Of a DNA stretch of 64,000 nt, positions 19,964-27,161 are shown in pieces (the stretch's first letter is position 1; the number at the start of each line of letters is the position of its first letter). The position numbers were made by a program, and so were the translations under genes. The notes beneath the pieces were generated by a model. It did not search any database and had not been told where the DNA came from. It saw only the letters and a list, made by a program, of their open reading frames with translations. Origin of the DNA: Nocardioides halotolerans DSM 19273 (GTDB taxonomy: Bacteria; Actinomycetota; Actinomycetes; Propionibacteriales; Nocardioidaceae); the NCBI RefSeq assembly GCF_000422805.1, contig NZ_AUGT01000009.1, positions 72,727 through 136,726 on the forward strand, given 5' to 3'.

Positions 19964-19981
19964 ATTCATCACGTGGTGAAT
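19964..19981. promoter_or_regulatory. TetR-type operator overlapping the ABC ATPase start
   Basis: ATTCATCACGTGGTGAAT is a near-perfect palindrome (8 of 9 positions per arm), of the length and TTCA/TGAA pattern typical of TetR-family operators. The two possible GTG starts of the ABC gene (19973, 19976) lie within it, and TAATCT (19981-19986) just beyond could be a -10 for a leaderless GTG at 19994. Bound repressor would block either initiation or start of transcription. Confidence 0.65.
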
Positions 19982-20680
19982 AATCTCGTCGAGGTGCGCG
20001 GGCTGACCGTGGTCCGCGACCGGCCGGTGCTCGACGGGCTCGACGTGACGATCGGGTCCGGGGTGACCGGGCTGCTCGGGCCGAGCGGCTGCGGGAAGTC
20101 GACGCTGCTGCGCGCGATCGTCGGCGTCCAGCAGGTCCAGGGCGGCACGGTCACGGTGCTCGGGCAGCGGGCGGGGAGCGCGGGCCTGCGCAGCCGGATC
20201 GGCTACGTCACCCAGGAGCCCAGCGTCTACGACGACCTCACGGTCGTCGAGAACCTGCGGTTCTTCGCCCGCGTCCTCGGCTGCGCCGACGCCGAGGTGG
20301 ACGCTGCGATCGACGCCGTCGACCTCGGGTCGCACGCGGACGCCCGGGTGGGCCGGCTGAGCGGTGGCCAGCGGTCGCGGGCCAGCCTCGCGGTGGCGCT
20401 GCTCGGCGCACCCGACCTGCTCGTGCTCGACGAGCCGACCGTCGGGCTCGACCCGGTGCTCCGGCGCGACCTCTGGATGCTGTTCCACCGGCTGGCCGAC
20501 GAGGGCGCCGCCGTGCTGGTCTCGAGCCACGTGATGGACGAGGCCGAGCGCTGCGACCAGCTCCTGCTGATGCGCGAGGGCGCGATCCTCGCCCACGACA
20601 CCCCGGAGGCGATCAAGCGGCAGGCCGGAACGGCGGACGTCGAGTCGGCGTTCCTCGCCCTCGTCGAGGACGCCTCGTGA
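19973..20680 (+). CDS. ABC-2 exporter ATP-binding subunit
   Basis: A 235-residue ABC ATPase of the DrrA/CcmA type. It shows Walker A GPSGCGKST, Q-loop in YVTQEPSVYDD, signature LSGGQRSRAS, Walker B LLVLDEPTVGLD and the H-loop in VLVSSHVMDEAERC. It energises export of a hydrophobic or toxic compound with the membrane partner encoded next. Start GTG 19973 or 19976 places NLVEVRGLTV at the normal family beginning; a GTG at 19994 would trim the first strand. Its last codon overlaps the permease start by 4 bases (GTGA). Controlled presumably by the upstream TetR. Confidence 0.92.
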   Translation: MVNNLVEVRGLTVVRDRPVLDGLDVTIGSGVTGLLGPSGCGKSTLLRAIVGVQQVQGGTVTVLGQRAGSAGLRSRIGYVTQEPSVYDDLTVVENLRFFARVLGCADAEVDAAIDAVDLGSHADARVGRLSGGQRSRASLAVALLGAPDLLVLDEPTVGLDPVLRRDLWMLFHRLADEGAAVLVSSHVMDEAERCDQLLLMREGAILAHDTPEAIKRQAGTADVESAFLALVEDAS

Positions 20681-21492
20681 TCACCCCACGAAACGCTGGG
20701 GATGGACGCGCTCCGCGCGGTGGGAGCAGCCTTCCGCGGGGACCCCGAAAGGCGTTGACTCCTCGCGTGACGTGGGCCGTCGCCGTCCGCGTCCTGACCC
20801 AGCTGCGCCGCGACCCCCGCACCGTCGCGCTGCTGCTCGTGGTGCCGTGCCTGCTGATCTCGCTGCTGTGGTGGATGTTCGAGGACTCGCTGGGCGACCC
20901 GTTCGACCGCGTCGGGCCGGCGCTCATCGCGATGTTCCCGTTCACGGTGATGTTCCTCGTGACCAGCGTGACGACGCTCCGCGAGCGGTCCAGCGGCACC
21001 CTCGAACGGCTGCTCGCGATGCCGATGGGCAAGCTCGACTTCCTGCTCGGCTACGCCGTGGCCTTCGGCGTCGTCGCCGCCGTGCAGTCGCTGCTCGCGG
21101 TCACGGTCTCGGTCGGGCTGCTCGGGCTGGACGTCGAGGGTCCGGTCTGGCTGCTCTGCGTGGTCGCGATCGCCGACGCCGTGCTCGGCTCGGCGCTCGG
21201 GCTCTTCGTCAGCGCGTTCGCGCGGACGGAGTTCCAGGCGGTGCAGTTCCTGCCGGCGGTGGTGTTCCCGCAGATCCTCCTGTGCGGGCTCTTCGTGCCC
21301 CGCGACTCGCTGCCCACGGTGCTGCACGCCGCGAGCGACGTGCTCCCGCTGTCCTACGCCGTCGACGCCATGAACCACCTGACCCGCGATGCCGACACCG
21401 GCACGGTCTGGCTCGACGTGCTGGTCGTGGCGGCGTTCGCCCTGGCGGCGCTGGCGCTCGGGGCGGCGACGCTGCGGCGGCGTACGCCGTAG
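20677..21492 (+). CDS. ABC-2 type permease
   Basis: A 271-residue membrane subunit with about six transmembrane segments (VALLLVVPCLLISLLWWMF; LIAMFPFTVMFLVTSVTTL; LLGYAVAFGVVAAVQSLLA; WLLCVVAIADAVLGSALGL; FLPAVVFPQILLCGLFV; LDVLVVAAFALAALALG). The RERSSGTLERLLAMPMGKLDFLLGY motif after the second segment is the hallmark of ABC2_membrane exporters. The GTG at 20677 overlaps the ATPase stop, but the first 30 residues are an unusual basic Gly/Arg-rich stretch; TTG 20755 or GTG 20767 would start at the usual place. Works with the ATPase at 19973. Confidence 0.9.
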   Translation: MITPRNAGDGRAPRGGSSLPRGPRKALTPRVTWAVAVRVLTQLRRDPRTVALLLVVPCLLISLLWWMFEDSLGDPFDRVGPALIAMFPFTVMFLVTSVTTLRERSSGTLERLLAMPMGKLDFLLGYAVAFGVVAAVQSLLAVTVSVGLLGLDVEGPVWLLCVVAIADAVLGSALGLFVSAFARTEFQAVQFLPAVVFPQILLCGLFVPRDSLPTVLHAASDVLPLSYAVDAMNHLTRDADTGTVWLDVLVVAAFALAALALGAATLRRRTP

Positions 21493-21523
21493 GCCGGACC
21501 CCGGCCCGGGCCGGCGGGCGTCG

Positions 21524-21529
21524 TAGCCT
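21524..21529 (+). promoter_or_regulatory. Leaderless -10 box of the proline dehydrogenase gene
   Basis: TAGCCT is followed by 7 nt and then the ATG at 21537. Confidence 0.5.
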
Positions 21530-21536
21530 GTCTGGC

Positions 21537-22484
21537 ATGGCGTTGATGAGCCGGCCGCTGCTCCTCCTGAGCCGCAGCGACCTGGTCAAGAACCTGGTCA
21601 GCACGATGCCGGTCTCGGCGGGGATCGTGCGCAGCTACGTCCCGGGCGAGACGACCGACGCCGTCGTCGAGGCGACCGCGCGGCTGGTCGACGAGGGCAT
21701 CCGGGTGACCCTCGACTTCCTCGGCGAGGACACCCTCGACGCCGAGCAGGCCGAGGCGACCGTGGCGGCCTACCTCGAGGTGCTCGAGGCCCTCTCCGCG
21801 CGCGGGCTGACCCGCATGGCCGAGGTCTCGGTGAAGCTGTCCGCCATCGGCCAGGCGCTGCCCGACGACGTCGCCGGGGGCGGCCACAAGATCGCACTCG
21901 AGAACGCCCGCACCATCTGCCGCGCCGCGCGCAACGCCGGCACCACCGTCACCCTCGACATGGAGGACCACACCACCACCGACTCGACGCTGGCGATCCT
22001 GCGCGAGCTGCGCAAGGACTTCCCCGAGACCGGGGCCGTGCTGCAGGCCTACCTCCACCGCACCGAGGCCGACTGCCGGGCGCTGGCCTACGAGGGCTCG
22101 CGGGTGCGGCTGTGCAAGGGCGCCTACAACGAGCCGGAGGAGGTCGCCTTCCAGTCCGACCTGGACGTCGACCGGTCCTACGTGCGCTGCCTCAAGGTGC
22201 TGCTTGCCGGGCAGGGCTACCCCATGATCGCGACCCACGACCCCCGCCTCGTCGAGATCGCGTCCACGCTGGCCTCGCGCTACGGCCGCGACCAGGGGTC
22301 CTACGAGTTCCAGATGCTCTTCGGCATCCGTCCCGACGAGCAGCGCCGGCTGGTGAAGGCCGGCGAGCGGGTCCGGGTCTACATCCCCTACGGCCAGGAG
22401 TGGTACGGCTACCTGATGCGCCGGCTCGCCGAGCGCCCGCAGAACCTGTCGTTCTTCCTGAAGTCGCTGATCTCGAAGAAGTGA
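21537..22484 (+). CDS. Proline dehydrogenase (FAD)
   Basis: A 315-residue monofunctional proline dehydrogenase, oxidising proline to pyrroline-5-carboxylate and passing electrons to the membrane quinone pool. It has the TIM-barrel signatures VSVKLSAIGQ, TVTLDMEDHT, QAYLHRTEADC, RLCKGAYNEP, IATHDPRLVEIA, EFQMLFGIR and the C-terminal YIPYGQEWYGYLMRRLAERPQN block that contacts FAD and substrate. The ATG at 21537 has a leaderless -10; the longer frame back to 20772 is a shadow. The following gene, proC, runs the reverse reaction, so the pair could form a proline/P5C cycle. The P5C dehydrogenase is not in this window. Confidence 0.93.
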   Translation: MALMSRPLLLLSRSDLVKNLVSTMPVSAGIVRSYVPGETTDAVVEATARLVDEGIRVTLDFLGEDTLDAEQAEATVAAYLEVLEALSARGLTRMAEVSVKLSAIGQALPDDVAGGGHKIALENARTICRAARNAGTTVTLDMEDHTTTDSTLAILRELRKDFPETGAVLQAYLHRTEADCRALAYEGSRVRLCKGAYNEPEEVAFQSDLDVDRSYVRCLKVLLAGQGYPMIATHDPRLVEIASTLASRYGRDQGSYEFQMLFGIRPDEQRRLVKAGERVRVYIPYGQEWYGYLMRRLAERPQNLSFFLKSLISKK

Positions 22485-22546
22485 GCCGGCGTCCGGCGGC
22501 GGCGAACTCGACGGCGCCCCGCTCGTGAGTGGTGGATGATGACCAC

Positions 22547-23350
22547 GTGAAGCAGACCGCGATCCTCGGCGCCGGCGTCATGGGCGAGACCCTGCTGTCG
22601 GGCCTGGTCCGTGCCGGGCGCCGCGTCGACCAGCTGCTCGTCGGCGAGAAGCGCGCCGAGCGGGCGCGCGAGCTCGAGGAGCGGTACGGCGTCGCGGTCG
22701 TCGGCAACGTCGAGGCCGCCGCCAAGGCCGACACTGTCGCGATCGTGGTCAAGCCCCAGGACATGGGCGACCTGCTCGACGAGATCGGCCCGTCGCTGCG
22801 GCCGGGCCAGCTGCTGGTGTCGCTGGCGGCCGGCATCACCACCGCCTACATCGAGTCGCGGGTCCCCGAGGGCGTCGCGGTCGTCCGGGTCATGCCCAAC
22901 ACCCCGGCACTGGTCGACGAGGGCATGGCCGCGGTCTCGCCCGGCTCGCACTGCTCCGAGGACCACCTGCGCGAGGCCGAGGAGCTGATGGCCTCGGTCG
23001 GCAGGGTGCTGCGGATCCCCGAGCGGCAGCAGGACGCCGTCACGGCCATCTCCGGCTCCGGGCCGGCCTACATCTTCTTCGTCGTCGAGTCGATGATCGA
23101 GGCCGGCGTCCACCTCGGCCTGCCGCGCACCACGGCGTCCGAGCTGGTGATCCAGACCCTCGTCGGCTCGGCCAAGATGCTCCGCGAGACCGGCACCCAC
23201 CCCACGGTGCTGCGCGAGCAGGTCACCTCCCCCGGTGGCACCACCGCGTCGGCGCTGCGCGAGCTCGAGATCCACAAGGTGCGCGCGGCGTTCCTCGCCG
23301 CCATGGAGTCCGCGCGCGACCGGTCGCGCGAGCTCGCCGAGGGCACCTGA
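22547..23350 (+). CDS. proC: Pyrroline-5-carboxylate reductase
   Basis: A 267-residue NAD(P)H-dependent enzyme making the last step of proline synthesis. The N-terminal Rossmann motif AILGAGVMGETLLSGL, the VKPQDMGDLL segment, the RVMPNTPALVDEG motif and the C-terminal dimer domain with ISGSGPAYIFFVVESM and TSPGGTTASALRELE are all typical. Length is standard. The GTG at 22547 starts VKQTAILGAG; GATGAT 6 nt before it could be a leaderless -10. Synteny with Rv0500 of M. tuberculosis supports the name, although the HTH/bS22 genes that follow there are displaced by about 5 kb here by the accessory genes between 23.4 and 28.4 kb. Confidence 0.96.
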   Translation: MKQTAILGAGVMGETLLSGLVRAGRRVDQLLVGEKRAERARELEERYGVAVVGNVEAAAKADTVAIVVKPQDMGDLLDEIGPSLRPGQLLVSLAAGITTAYIESRVPEGVAVVRVMPNTPALVDEGMAAVSPGSHCSEDHLREAEELMASVGRVLRIPERQQDAVTAISGSGPAYIFFVVESMIEAGVHLGLPRTTASELVIQTLVGSAKMLRETGTHPTVLREQVTSPGGTTASALRELEIHKVRAAFLAAMESARDRSRELAEGT

Positions 23351-23401
23351 CTCCGACCCCGGTAGGACGACGCCGGGGCCTGCCGTCACCAGACTGGTCG
23401 C

Positions 23402-24085
23402 ATGACCTCTCGAGGTGACCTCCGGCTCCCGACGGTGTGGGGCGCGACGCCCGACGAGGTCGCGCGGCACTACCCGGCCGACGACCTGCTGCCCGGCGCC
23501 CGCCTGCTCACCCGCGCGATCTCCGTGGCCGCGCCGGCCGACCTGACCTGGCGCTGGCTCTGCCAGATCGCCCTGGCGCCGTACAGCTACGACTGGATCG
23601 ACAACCGCGGCCGTCGCAGCCCGCAGACCCTCACCCCCGGCGCCGACCGGCTCGAGCTCGGCCAGACGATGGCCGTGGTCTTCACGCTCCGGTCCTTCGA
23701 CGAGGGACACCGGTGGACGGCGCTCACCACGCCCCGCGGGCAGCTGATGTTCGGCCCGGTCGCCATGACCTACGCCGCTGAGCCCGACGGGGCCGGCTCA
23801 CGGATCGTGTGCCGGCTGGCGGTCTCCGCCCGCGGGCCGGCCGCCCGCCTCCGCGGCCACGCGCTCGCGTGGGGCGACCTCGTGATGATGCGCCGCCAGC
23901 TGCTGAACCTGAAGGCGCTCGCCGAGCGCGACTCTAGGCCGTGTCTCTCAATTCATGGCGGCGCCGGACGCCGCCCAGATCACGCGCTGGCGGCGTTGCC
24001 GACACTTCGGAGACGCCCAGTCTGCGCGCGTGCCGGCGCCTTGCCAGCGCGCGCCTGGACGACGCCGGCATCCACCAGCAATTGA
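23402..24085 (+). CDS. SRPBCC-like protein with a MITE-derived C-terminus
   Basis: A 227-residue protein. Residues 1-180 look like an SRPBCC (START/polyketide-cyclase-like) ligand-binding domain: ARLLTRAISVAAPADLTWRWLCQ, YSYDWIDN, GHRWTALTT and a long C-terminal helix around MMRRQLLNLKALAERD. From residue 179 on the frame runs into a 160-bp inverted-repeat element (23937-24096), which supplies about 50 basic, low-complexity residues and the stop codon in its right terminal repeat. Without the insertion the frame would end about 14 codons later. The tail is therefore unlikely to be functional. Start ATG 23402; CAGACT 6 nt upstream is a possible leaderless -10. Function unknown. Confidence 0.75.
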   Translation: MTSRGDLRLPTVWGATPDEVARHYPADDLLPGARLLTRAISVAAPADLTWRWLCQIALAPYSYDWIDNRGRRSPQTLTPGADRLELGQTMAVVFTLRSFDEGHRWTALTTPRGQLMFGPVAMTYAAEPDGAGSRIVCRLAVSARGPAARLRGHALAWGDLVMMRRQLLNLKALAERDSRPCLSIHGGAGRRPDHALAALPTLRRRPVCARAGALPARAWTTPASTSN

Positions 24086-24096
24086 GAGACACGGCC
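23937..24096. mobile_element. 160-bp MITE with 17-bp perfect terminal inverted repeats
   Basis: GGCCGTGTCTCTCAATT at 23937-23953 is repeated exactly, inverted, at 24080-24096. Both ends abut TA within CTAG (23934-23937 and 24096-24099), so a TA target duplication at a CTAG site is evident, as known for the IS5/IS427 group and also for IS630-type elements. No transposase is encoded; the GC-rich interior is partly self-complementary. Read as a non-autonomous element mobilised in trans. It supplies the 3' end of the SRPBCC gene and abuts the stop codon of the TIR-like gene. Confidence 0.85.
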
Positions 24097-25023
24097 TAGG
24101 AGTTCGCGTGGCCGTCCCAGTCCTGCAGGCGCTGGGCGATGAGCGCCCTGCGCTCGTCCGAGGTGCCGGAGTCGAGGACCGCCCAGTCGCCGGGGTCGGC
24201 GCGCAGGTAGACGCCCGACGTGCGGACGCCGGGCCCGTGGTCGTCGAGGCGGATCGTGTACTCGCCGGCGGCACGGCTCGGAGACTCGAGCTTGATCTCG
24301 CCGGTGCCCTCGAACCGCGGCGCGTCCGCGTGCCGGGGCCGCTCGCCGCGGTGGAAGTAGAAGATCCCTGCCGGGTCGGTCAGCTCCCGGGTGGCCTCGC
24401 TCCAGTAGCGCGCCGACAGGGTCCCGTCGGCCTGCCACGAGCGACCGCTGACCTCGAGGCCGCCTCCGCGGTGGCGAGAGATCCGCAGCAGGCTCACCGC
24501 GGAGGGCTCGACCTCGCTGCGCGCGCTCAGCGAGTACTGCCACCAGTCGCCCTCGATGCGCGCGAGCCGCCCCTCGTCCTCGATCGCCTTGCGGAGCTTC
24601 TGGTTGACGCTCTTGAGCTCCTGCGGGGTCAGGTCGGGGTCGTAGCGCACGTTGGTCAGCCCGAGCAGGTCGGTCGGCAGCTTGGCGCCGTTCGCGTGCA
24701 GGATGAACGTGCGGCGCATGCCGAGCGCCCCGCCGAACAGCCCCGCCTCGAAGACGACGTTGTCGCGCGGCGAGGCCATGCCGGGCACGGCGGTGCCGGG
24801 GTCGCCGGGCGTCGCGGTCGTCCAGTCGTCCTGCGCGAAGACGAACGCCGCGAAGTCCACCTCGTGGGTCAGCCGCACCAGCGTCTCGAGCGTGGACGAC
24901 CCGGGGTTGAACACGCCCGTCCACGGCTCGAACCTCGGCCACGGCGGCAAGCCCGCCGGTGAGCGACTTGAGCAGCCGCTGCTGCTTGCCCGACGACCCG
25001 AGGAAGATGCGCGGCTTGTCCAT
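24096..25023 (-). pseudogene. TIR-like (CAP12/PF10137-type) protein with C-terminal beta-rich domain, frameshifted
   Basis: The gene begins MDKPRIFLGSSGKQQRLLKS (ATG at 25023) and must change frame near 24931-24932, where one extra A on the plus strand breaks VAEV-EPWTGVFNPG. Removing that base gives about 308 residues: a TIR-like domain (residues 1-140) with VDFAAFVFAQDDWTT and RDNVVFEAGLFGGALGMRR, whose Glu is the probable NADase catalytic residue, then a beta-strand-rich domain from GDWWQYSL to GVYLRAD. The TIR type occurs in CBASS and Pycsar anti-phage effectors. The second domain recalls the ligand-sensing beta-barrel of Cap15/S-2TMbeta effectors (inference). No CD-NTase adjoins. The frameshift may be a sequencing error or true decay. 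Its TAG stop overlaps the MITE target site. Confidence 0.78.
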
Positions 25024-25068
25024 GGTCGGGTCATCGTAGTGCGCGGCCGCACCCGCCAGACTGGCCTG

Positions 25069-25983
25069 ATGGAGACCTTCCGCACCCCCGACGAGCGGTT
25101 CGCCGACCTGCCCGACTTCCCCTGGCAGCCGTCGTACGCCGAGGTCGCCGACGGCGACGGCGGCACGCTCCGGATGGCCTACGTCGACGCCGGGCCCGCC
25201 GGAGGCCCCGTGGCGCTGCTGCTGCACGGCGAGCCGTCGTGGTCGTTCCTCTACCGGCACGTGATCGCCGGGCTCACCGGTGCCGGGGTGCGCTGCGTCG
25301 CGCTCGACCTGGTGGGGTTCGGACGGTCCGACAAGCCGCTCGCGACGGGCGACCACACGTTCGCGCGGCACGTCGAGTGGGTGCGGGCGCTCGCGTTCGA
25401 CCACCTCGACCTGCGCGAGGTCACGCTGGTCGGCCAGGACTGGGGCGGGCTCATCGGGCTGCGGCTGGTCGCCGAGCACCCGGACCGGTTCGTGCGCGTC
25501 GTAGCCGCGAACACCGGACTGCCGACGGGCGACTTCGACATGCCGGAGATCTGGTGGATGTTCCACGACGCGGTGGCCAAGGCGGAGGTGCTCGACATCG
25601 GAAGGCTCGTCGCGGCCGGCTGCGCGCGCGGCATGAGCGACGAGGTGCGGGCGGCGTACGACGCGCCGTTCCCCACCGAGCAGTCGAAGGCCGGGCCGCG
25701 GGCGATGCCGACGCTCGTGCCGACCCGACCCGACGACCCGGCCACTCCCGCCAACCGGCGGGCGTGGGCGGCGCTCGGCGAGTGGGACCGGCCCTTCCTC
25801 ACGGCGTTCAGCGACTCCGACCCGATCACCGGGGGCATGGAGACGATCCTGCAGCGCCACGTCCCCGGCGCCCACGGCCTCGGCCACCCGACCATCGCGA
25901 ACGCCGGCCACTTCCTCCAGGAGGACGCCGGTGACGCGCTGGGCAGCGTCGTCGCGCGGTTCATGTCCGCCCCGTCGGGATAG
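25069..25983 (+). CDS. Haloalkane dehalogenase (DhlA/HLD-I type)
   Basis: A 304-residue alpha/beta-hydrolase that cleaves carbon-halogen bonds by hydrolysis. Motifs: HGEPSWSFLYR (oxyanion hole and first halide-binding Trp neighbourhood), nucleophile Asp124 in VGQDWGG with the adjacent halide-stabilising Trp125, catalytic acid Asp251 in FSDSDPITGG and catalytic His281 in NAGHFLQED. Residue 124 is the nucleophile position in Xanthobacter DhlA as well. Start ATG 25069 is 45 bp from the divergent TIR-like gene; CAGACT 6 nt upstream may be a leaderless -10. The true substrate in vivo is unknown; many HLDs of actinobacteria have no known physiological role. Confidence 0.9.
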   Translation: METFRTPDERFADLPDFPWQPSYAEVADGDGGTLRMAYVDAGPAGGPVALLLHGEPSWSFLYRHVIAGLTGAGVRCVALDLVGFGRSDKPLATGDHTFARHVEWVRALAFDHLDLREVTLVGQDWGGLIGLRLVAEHPDRFVRVVAANTGLPTGDFDMPEIWWMFHDAVAKAEVLDIGRLVAAGCARGMSDEVRAAYDAPFPTEQSKAGPRAMPTLVPTRPDDPATPANRRAWAALGEWDRPFLTAFSDSDPITGGMETILQRHVPGAHGLGHPTIANAGHFLQEDAGDALGSVVARFMSAPSG

Positions 25984-26044
25984 TCCCTGACGTTTGGGCC
26001 CCTGTTGTGGAGGCGGAAGGGCTCGTACGTCAGGGACTATCCCG
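25976..26044. terminator. Long inverted repeat between convergent dehalogenase and trpS
   Basis: An 18-bp perfect inverted repeat (arms start with CGGGATAGTCCCTGACGT) surrounds a 33-nt loop. The left arm covers the last codons and TAG stop of the dehalogenase, the right arm ends 13 bp before the trpS stop. A bidirectional terminator is the simplest reading; the perfection of the arms and the large loop would also suit a degenerate mobile element. Confidence 0.6.
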
Positions 26045-26056
26045 GCCCGGGGACGG

Positions 26057-27007
26057 TCAGAGCCCGATGGCGGCGGAGGCCGCGGCGAGGACGGGGGCGG
26101 TGACCTCGCGGCAGCGGGCGGCCCCGTCGGCGAAGACCTGCGTCACGTGGACCGGGTCGGCGGCGAGGTCGGCGTACCGCTTCTGGATCGGCTCCAGGGT
26201 CGCGACCACCGCGTCGGTGACCGCGCGCTTGAGGGCGCCGTAGGTGTCGAGGCCCTCGGCCGAGCCGCCGCAGGCCTCCAGGACGTCGAGGAGGTTGGTG
26301 ACACCGGGCTTCGCCTCCGACCGGCGTACGGCGCCCGGACCGGTGTCGGAGTCGGTGACCGCGCGCGACACCTTGCGGCGCACCACGTCGGGCGGGTCCA
26401 GCAGGTAGACCGAGCCGGCCGCCTCGGCGGACTTCGACATCTTGCGGTCCGGGTGCAGGAGGTCCATGACGCGGGCGGTGCCGCCCTCGGGCACGACCAC
26501 CTCGGGCACCGTGAACACCGGTCCGTAGCGCCGGTTGAACCGCAGCGCCAGGTCGCGGGTCAGCTCGACGTGCTGGCGCTGGTCGGCGCCCACCGGCACC
26601 TGCTCGGGCCGGTAGAGCAGGATGTCGGCCGCCATCAGCGCCGGGTAGGTGAACAGGGAGACGCGCGTCGAGTCGACCCCGCGGCCCTTCTCCTTGAACT
26701 GGATCATCCGGTTCAGCTCGCCGGTCGTGGCGACGCACTCGAGCAGGTAGGCGAGCTGGGCGTGCGCCGGCACGTGGCTCTGCCGGAACAGCGTGGCCCG
26801 GTCCAGGCCCACCGCGAGGAACAGCGTGGCGGTCTCGTCGGCGTACGACCGGAGCAGGCGCGGGTCGTGCTCGGTGGTCATGGCGTGCAGGTCGGAGACG
26901 CCGTAGAACGCGTCCTCCTGGCGGCGTGACATCGGCAGCAGGGCGCCCAGGTAGCTGCCGAGGGTGAGCCGCCCGGACGGGGTCAGCAGGGAGAGCGTGC
27001 GGGTCAT
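26057..27007 (-). CDS. trpS: Tryptophanyl-tRNA synthetase
   Basis: A 316-residue class Ic synthetase charging tRNA-Trp. The HIGH-equivalent signature is TPSGRLTLGSYLGAL (the usual TIGN is TLGS here), the specificity helix region has SDLHAMTTEHDP, GADQRQHVELTRDLA binds tryptophan/ATP, and the second signature RKMSKSAEAAGSVYLLD is perfect. Start ATG 27007 has AAGGAG 6 nt upstream. It is preceded by a leader peptide gene with tandem Trp codons and a mutually exclusive hairpin set, so expression is almost certainly attenuation-controlled. Streptomyces carries an indolmycin-resistant trpS controlled the same way; whether this enzyme is resistant, or the only TrpRS, cannot be seen here. Confidence 0.96.
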   Translation of the reverse strand: MTRTLSLLTPSGRLTLGSYLGALLPMSRRQEDAFYGVSDLHAMTTEHDPRLLRSYADETATLFLAVGLDRATLFRQSHVPAHAQLAYLLECVATTGELNRMIQFKEKGRGVDSTRVSLFTYPALMAADILLYRPEQVPVGADQRQHVELTRDLALRFNRRYGPVFTVPEVVVPEGGTARVMDLLHPDRKMSKSAEAAGSVYLLDPPDVVRRKVSRAVTDSDTGPGAVRRSEAKPGVTNLLDVLEACGGSAEGLDTYGALKRAVTDAVVATLEPIQKRYADLAADPVHVTQVFADGAARCREVTAPVLAAASAAIGL

Positions 27008-27053
27008 GTGGTGCTCCTTGTGATGAGAGCCCACGGCACGGCAGACATGCGAA

Positions 27054-27119
27054 CGGCCGCCCCGTGGGCGGCCGGTGAGAGGAGTGCTGAAGCGTCAGCT
27101 GGTCGGTGGGCCGCCGTCA
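27054..27119 (-). promoter_or_regulatory. Ribosome-mediated attenuator of trpS
   Basis: On the minus strand, segment 3 (GGCCGCCC) and segment 4 (GGGCGGCC) form a 9-bp terminator stem with a 3-nt loop (27054-27074). Upstream, segment 2 contains GGCGGCC just after the leader stop codon, which is exactly complementary to GGCCGCC of segment 3 and would form the antiterminator. Segment 1 with the two Trp codons (GGTGGCCCGCC) can pair with segment 2 (GGCGGCCCACC), with one mismatch. Ribosome stalling at the Trp codons would free segment 2 and allow trpS transcription. Confidence 0.88.
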
Positions 27120-27155
27120 GGCGGGCCACCACTGGACGCAGCGGTTGCTCAGCAC
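27117..27155 (-). CDS. trpS leader peptide (12 residues, tandem Trp)
   Basis: GTG at 27155 opens a 12-codon frame, MLSNRCVQWWPA, ending TGA at 27117-27119. The two adjacent Trp codons and the position in front of an attenuator define it as a regulatory leader peptide sensing charged tRNA-Trp. TATCCT (27162-27167, minus strand) ends 6 nt before the GTG, so the leader mRNA is probably leaderless. Too short for ordinary gene finders. Confidence 0.88.
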   Translation of the reverse strand: MLSNRCVQWWPA

Positions 27156-27161
27156 GCGATC

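Noticed and set aside
24900..24960. Programmed frameshift in the TIR-like gene
   Set aside because: No slippery heptamer or downstream structure at the break, and a single extra base explains it fully.
23980..25911. Minus-strand frame of 643 codons
   Set aside because: Only its last part, from 25023 to about 24931, is the true N-terminus of the TIR-like gene; the rest is antisense to the dehalogenase and other genes.
27035..27160. T-box riboswitch for trpS
   Set aside because: No T-box sequence or specifier loop; the leader peptide with two Trp codons and the three alternative stems fit attenuation by ribosome stalling.
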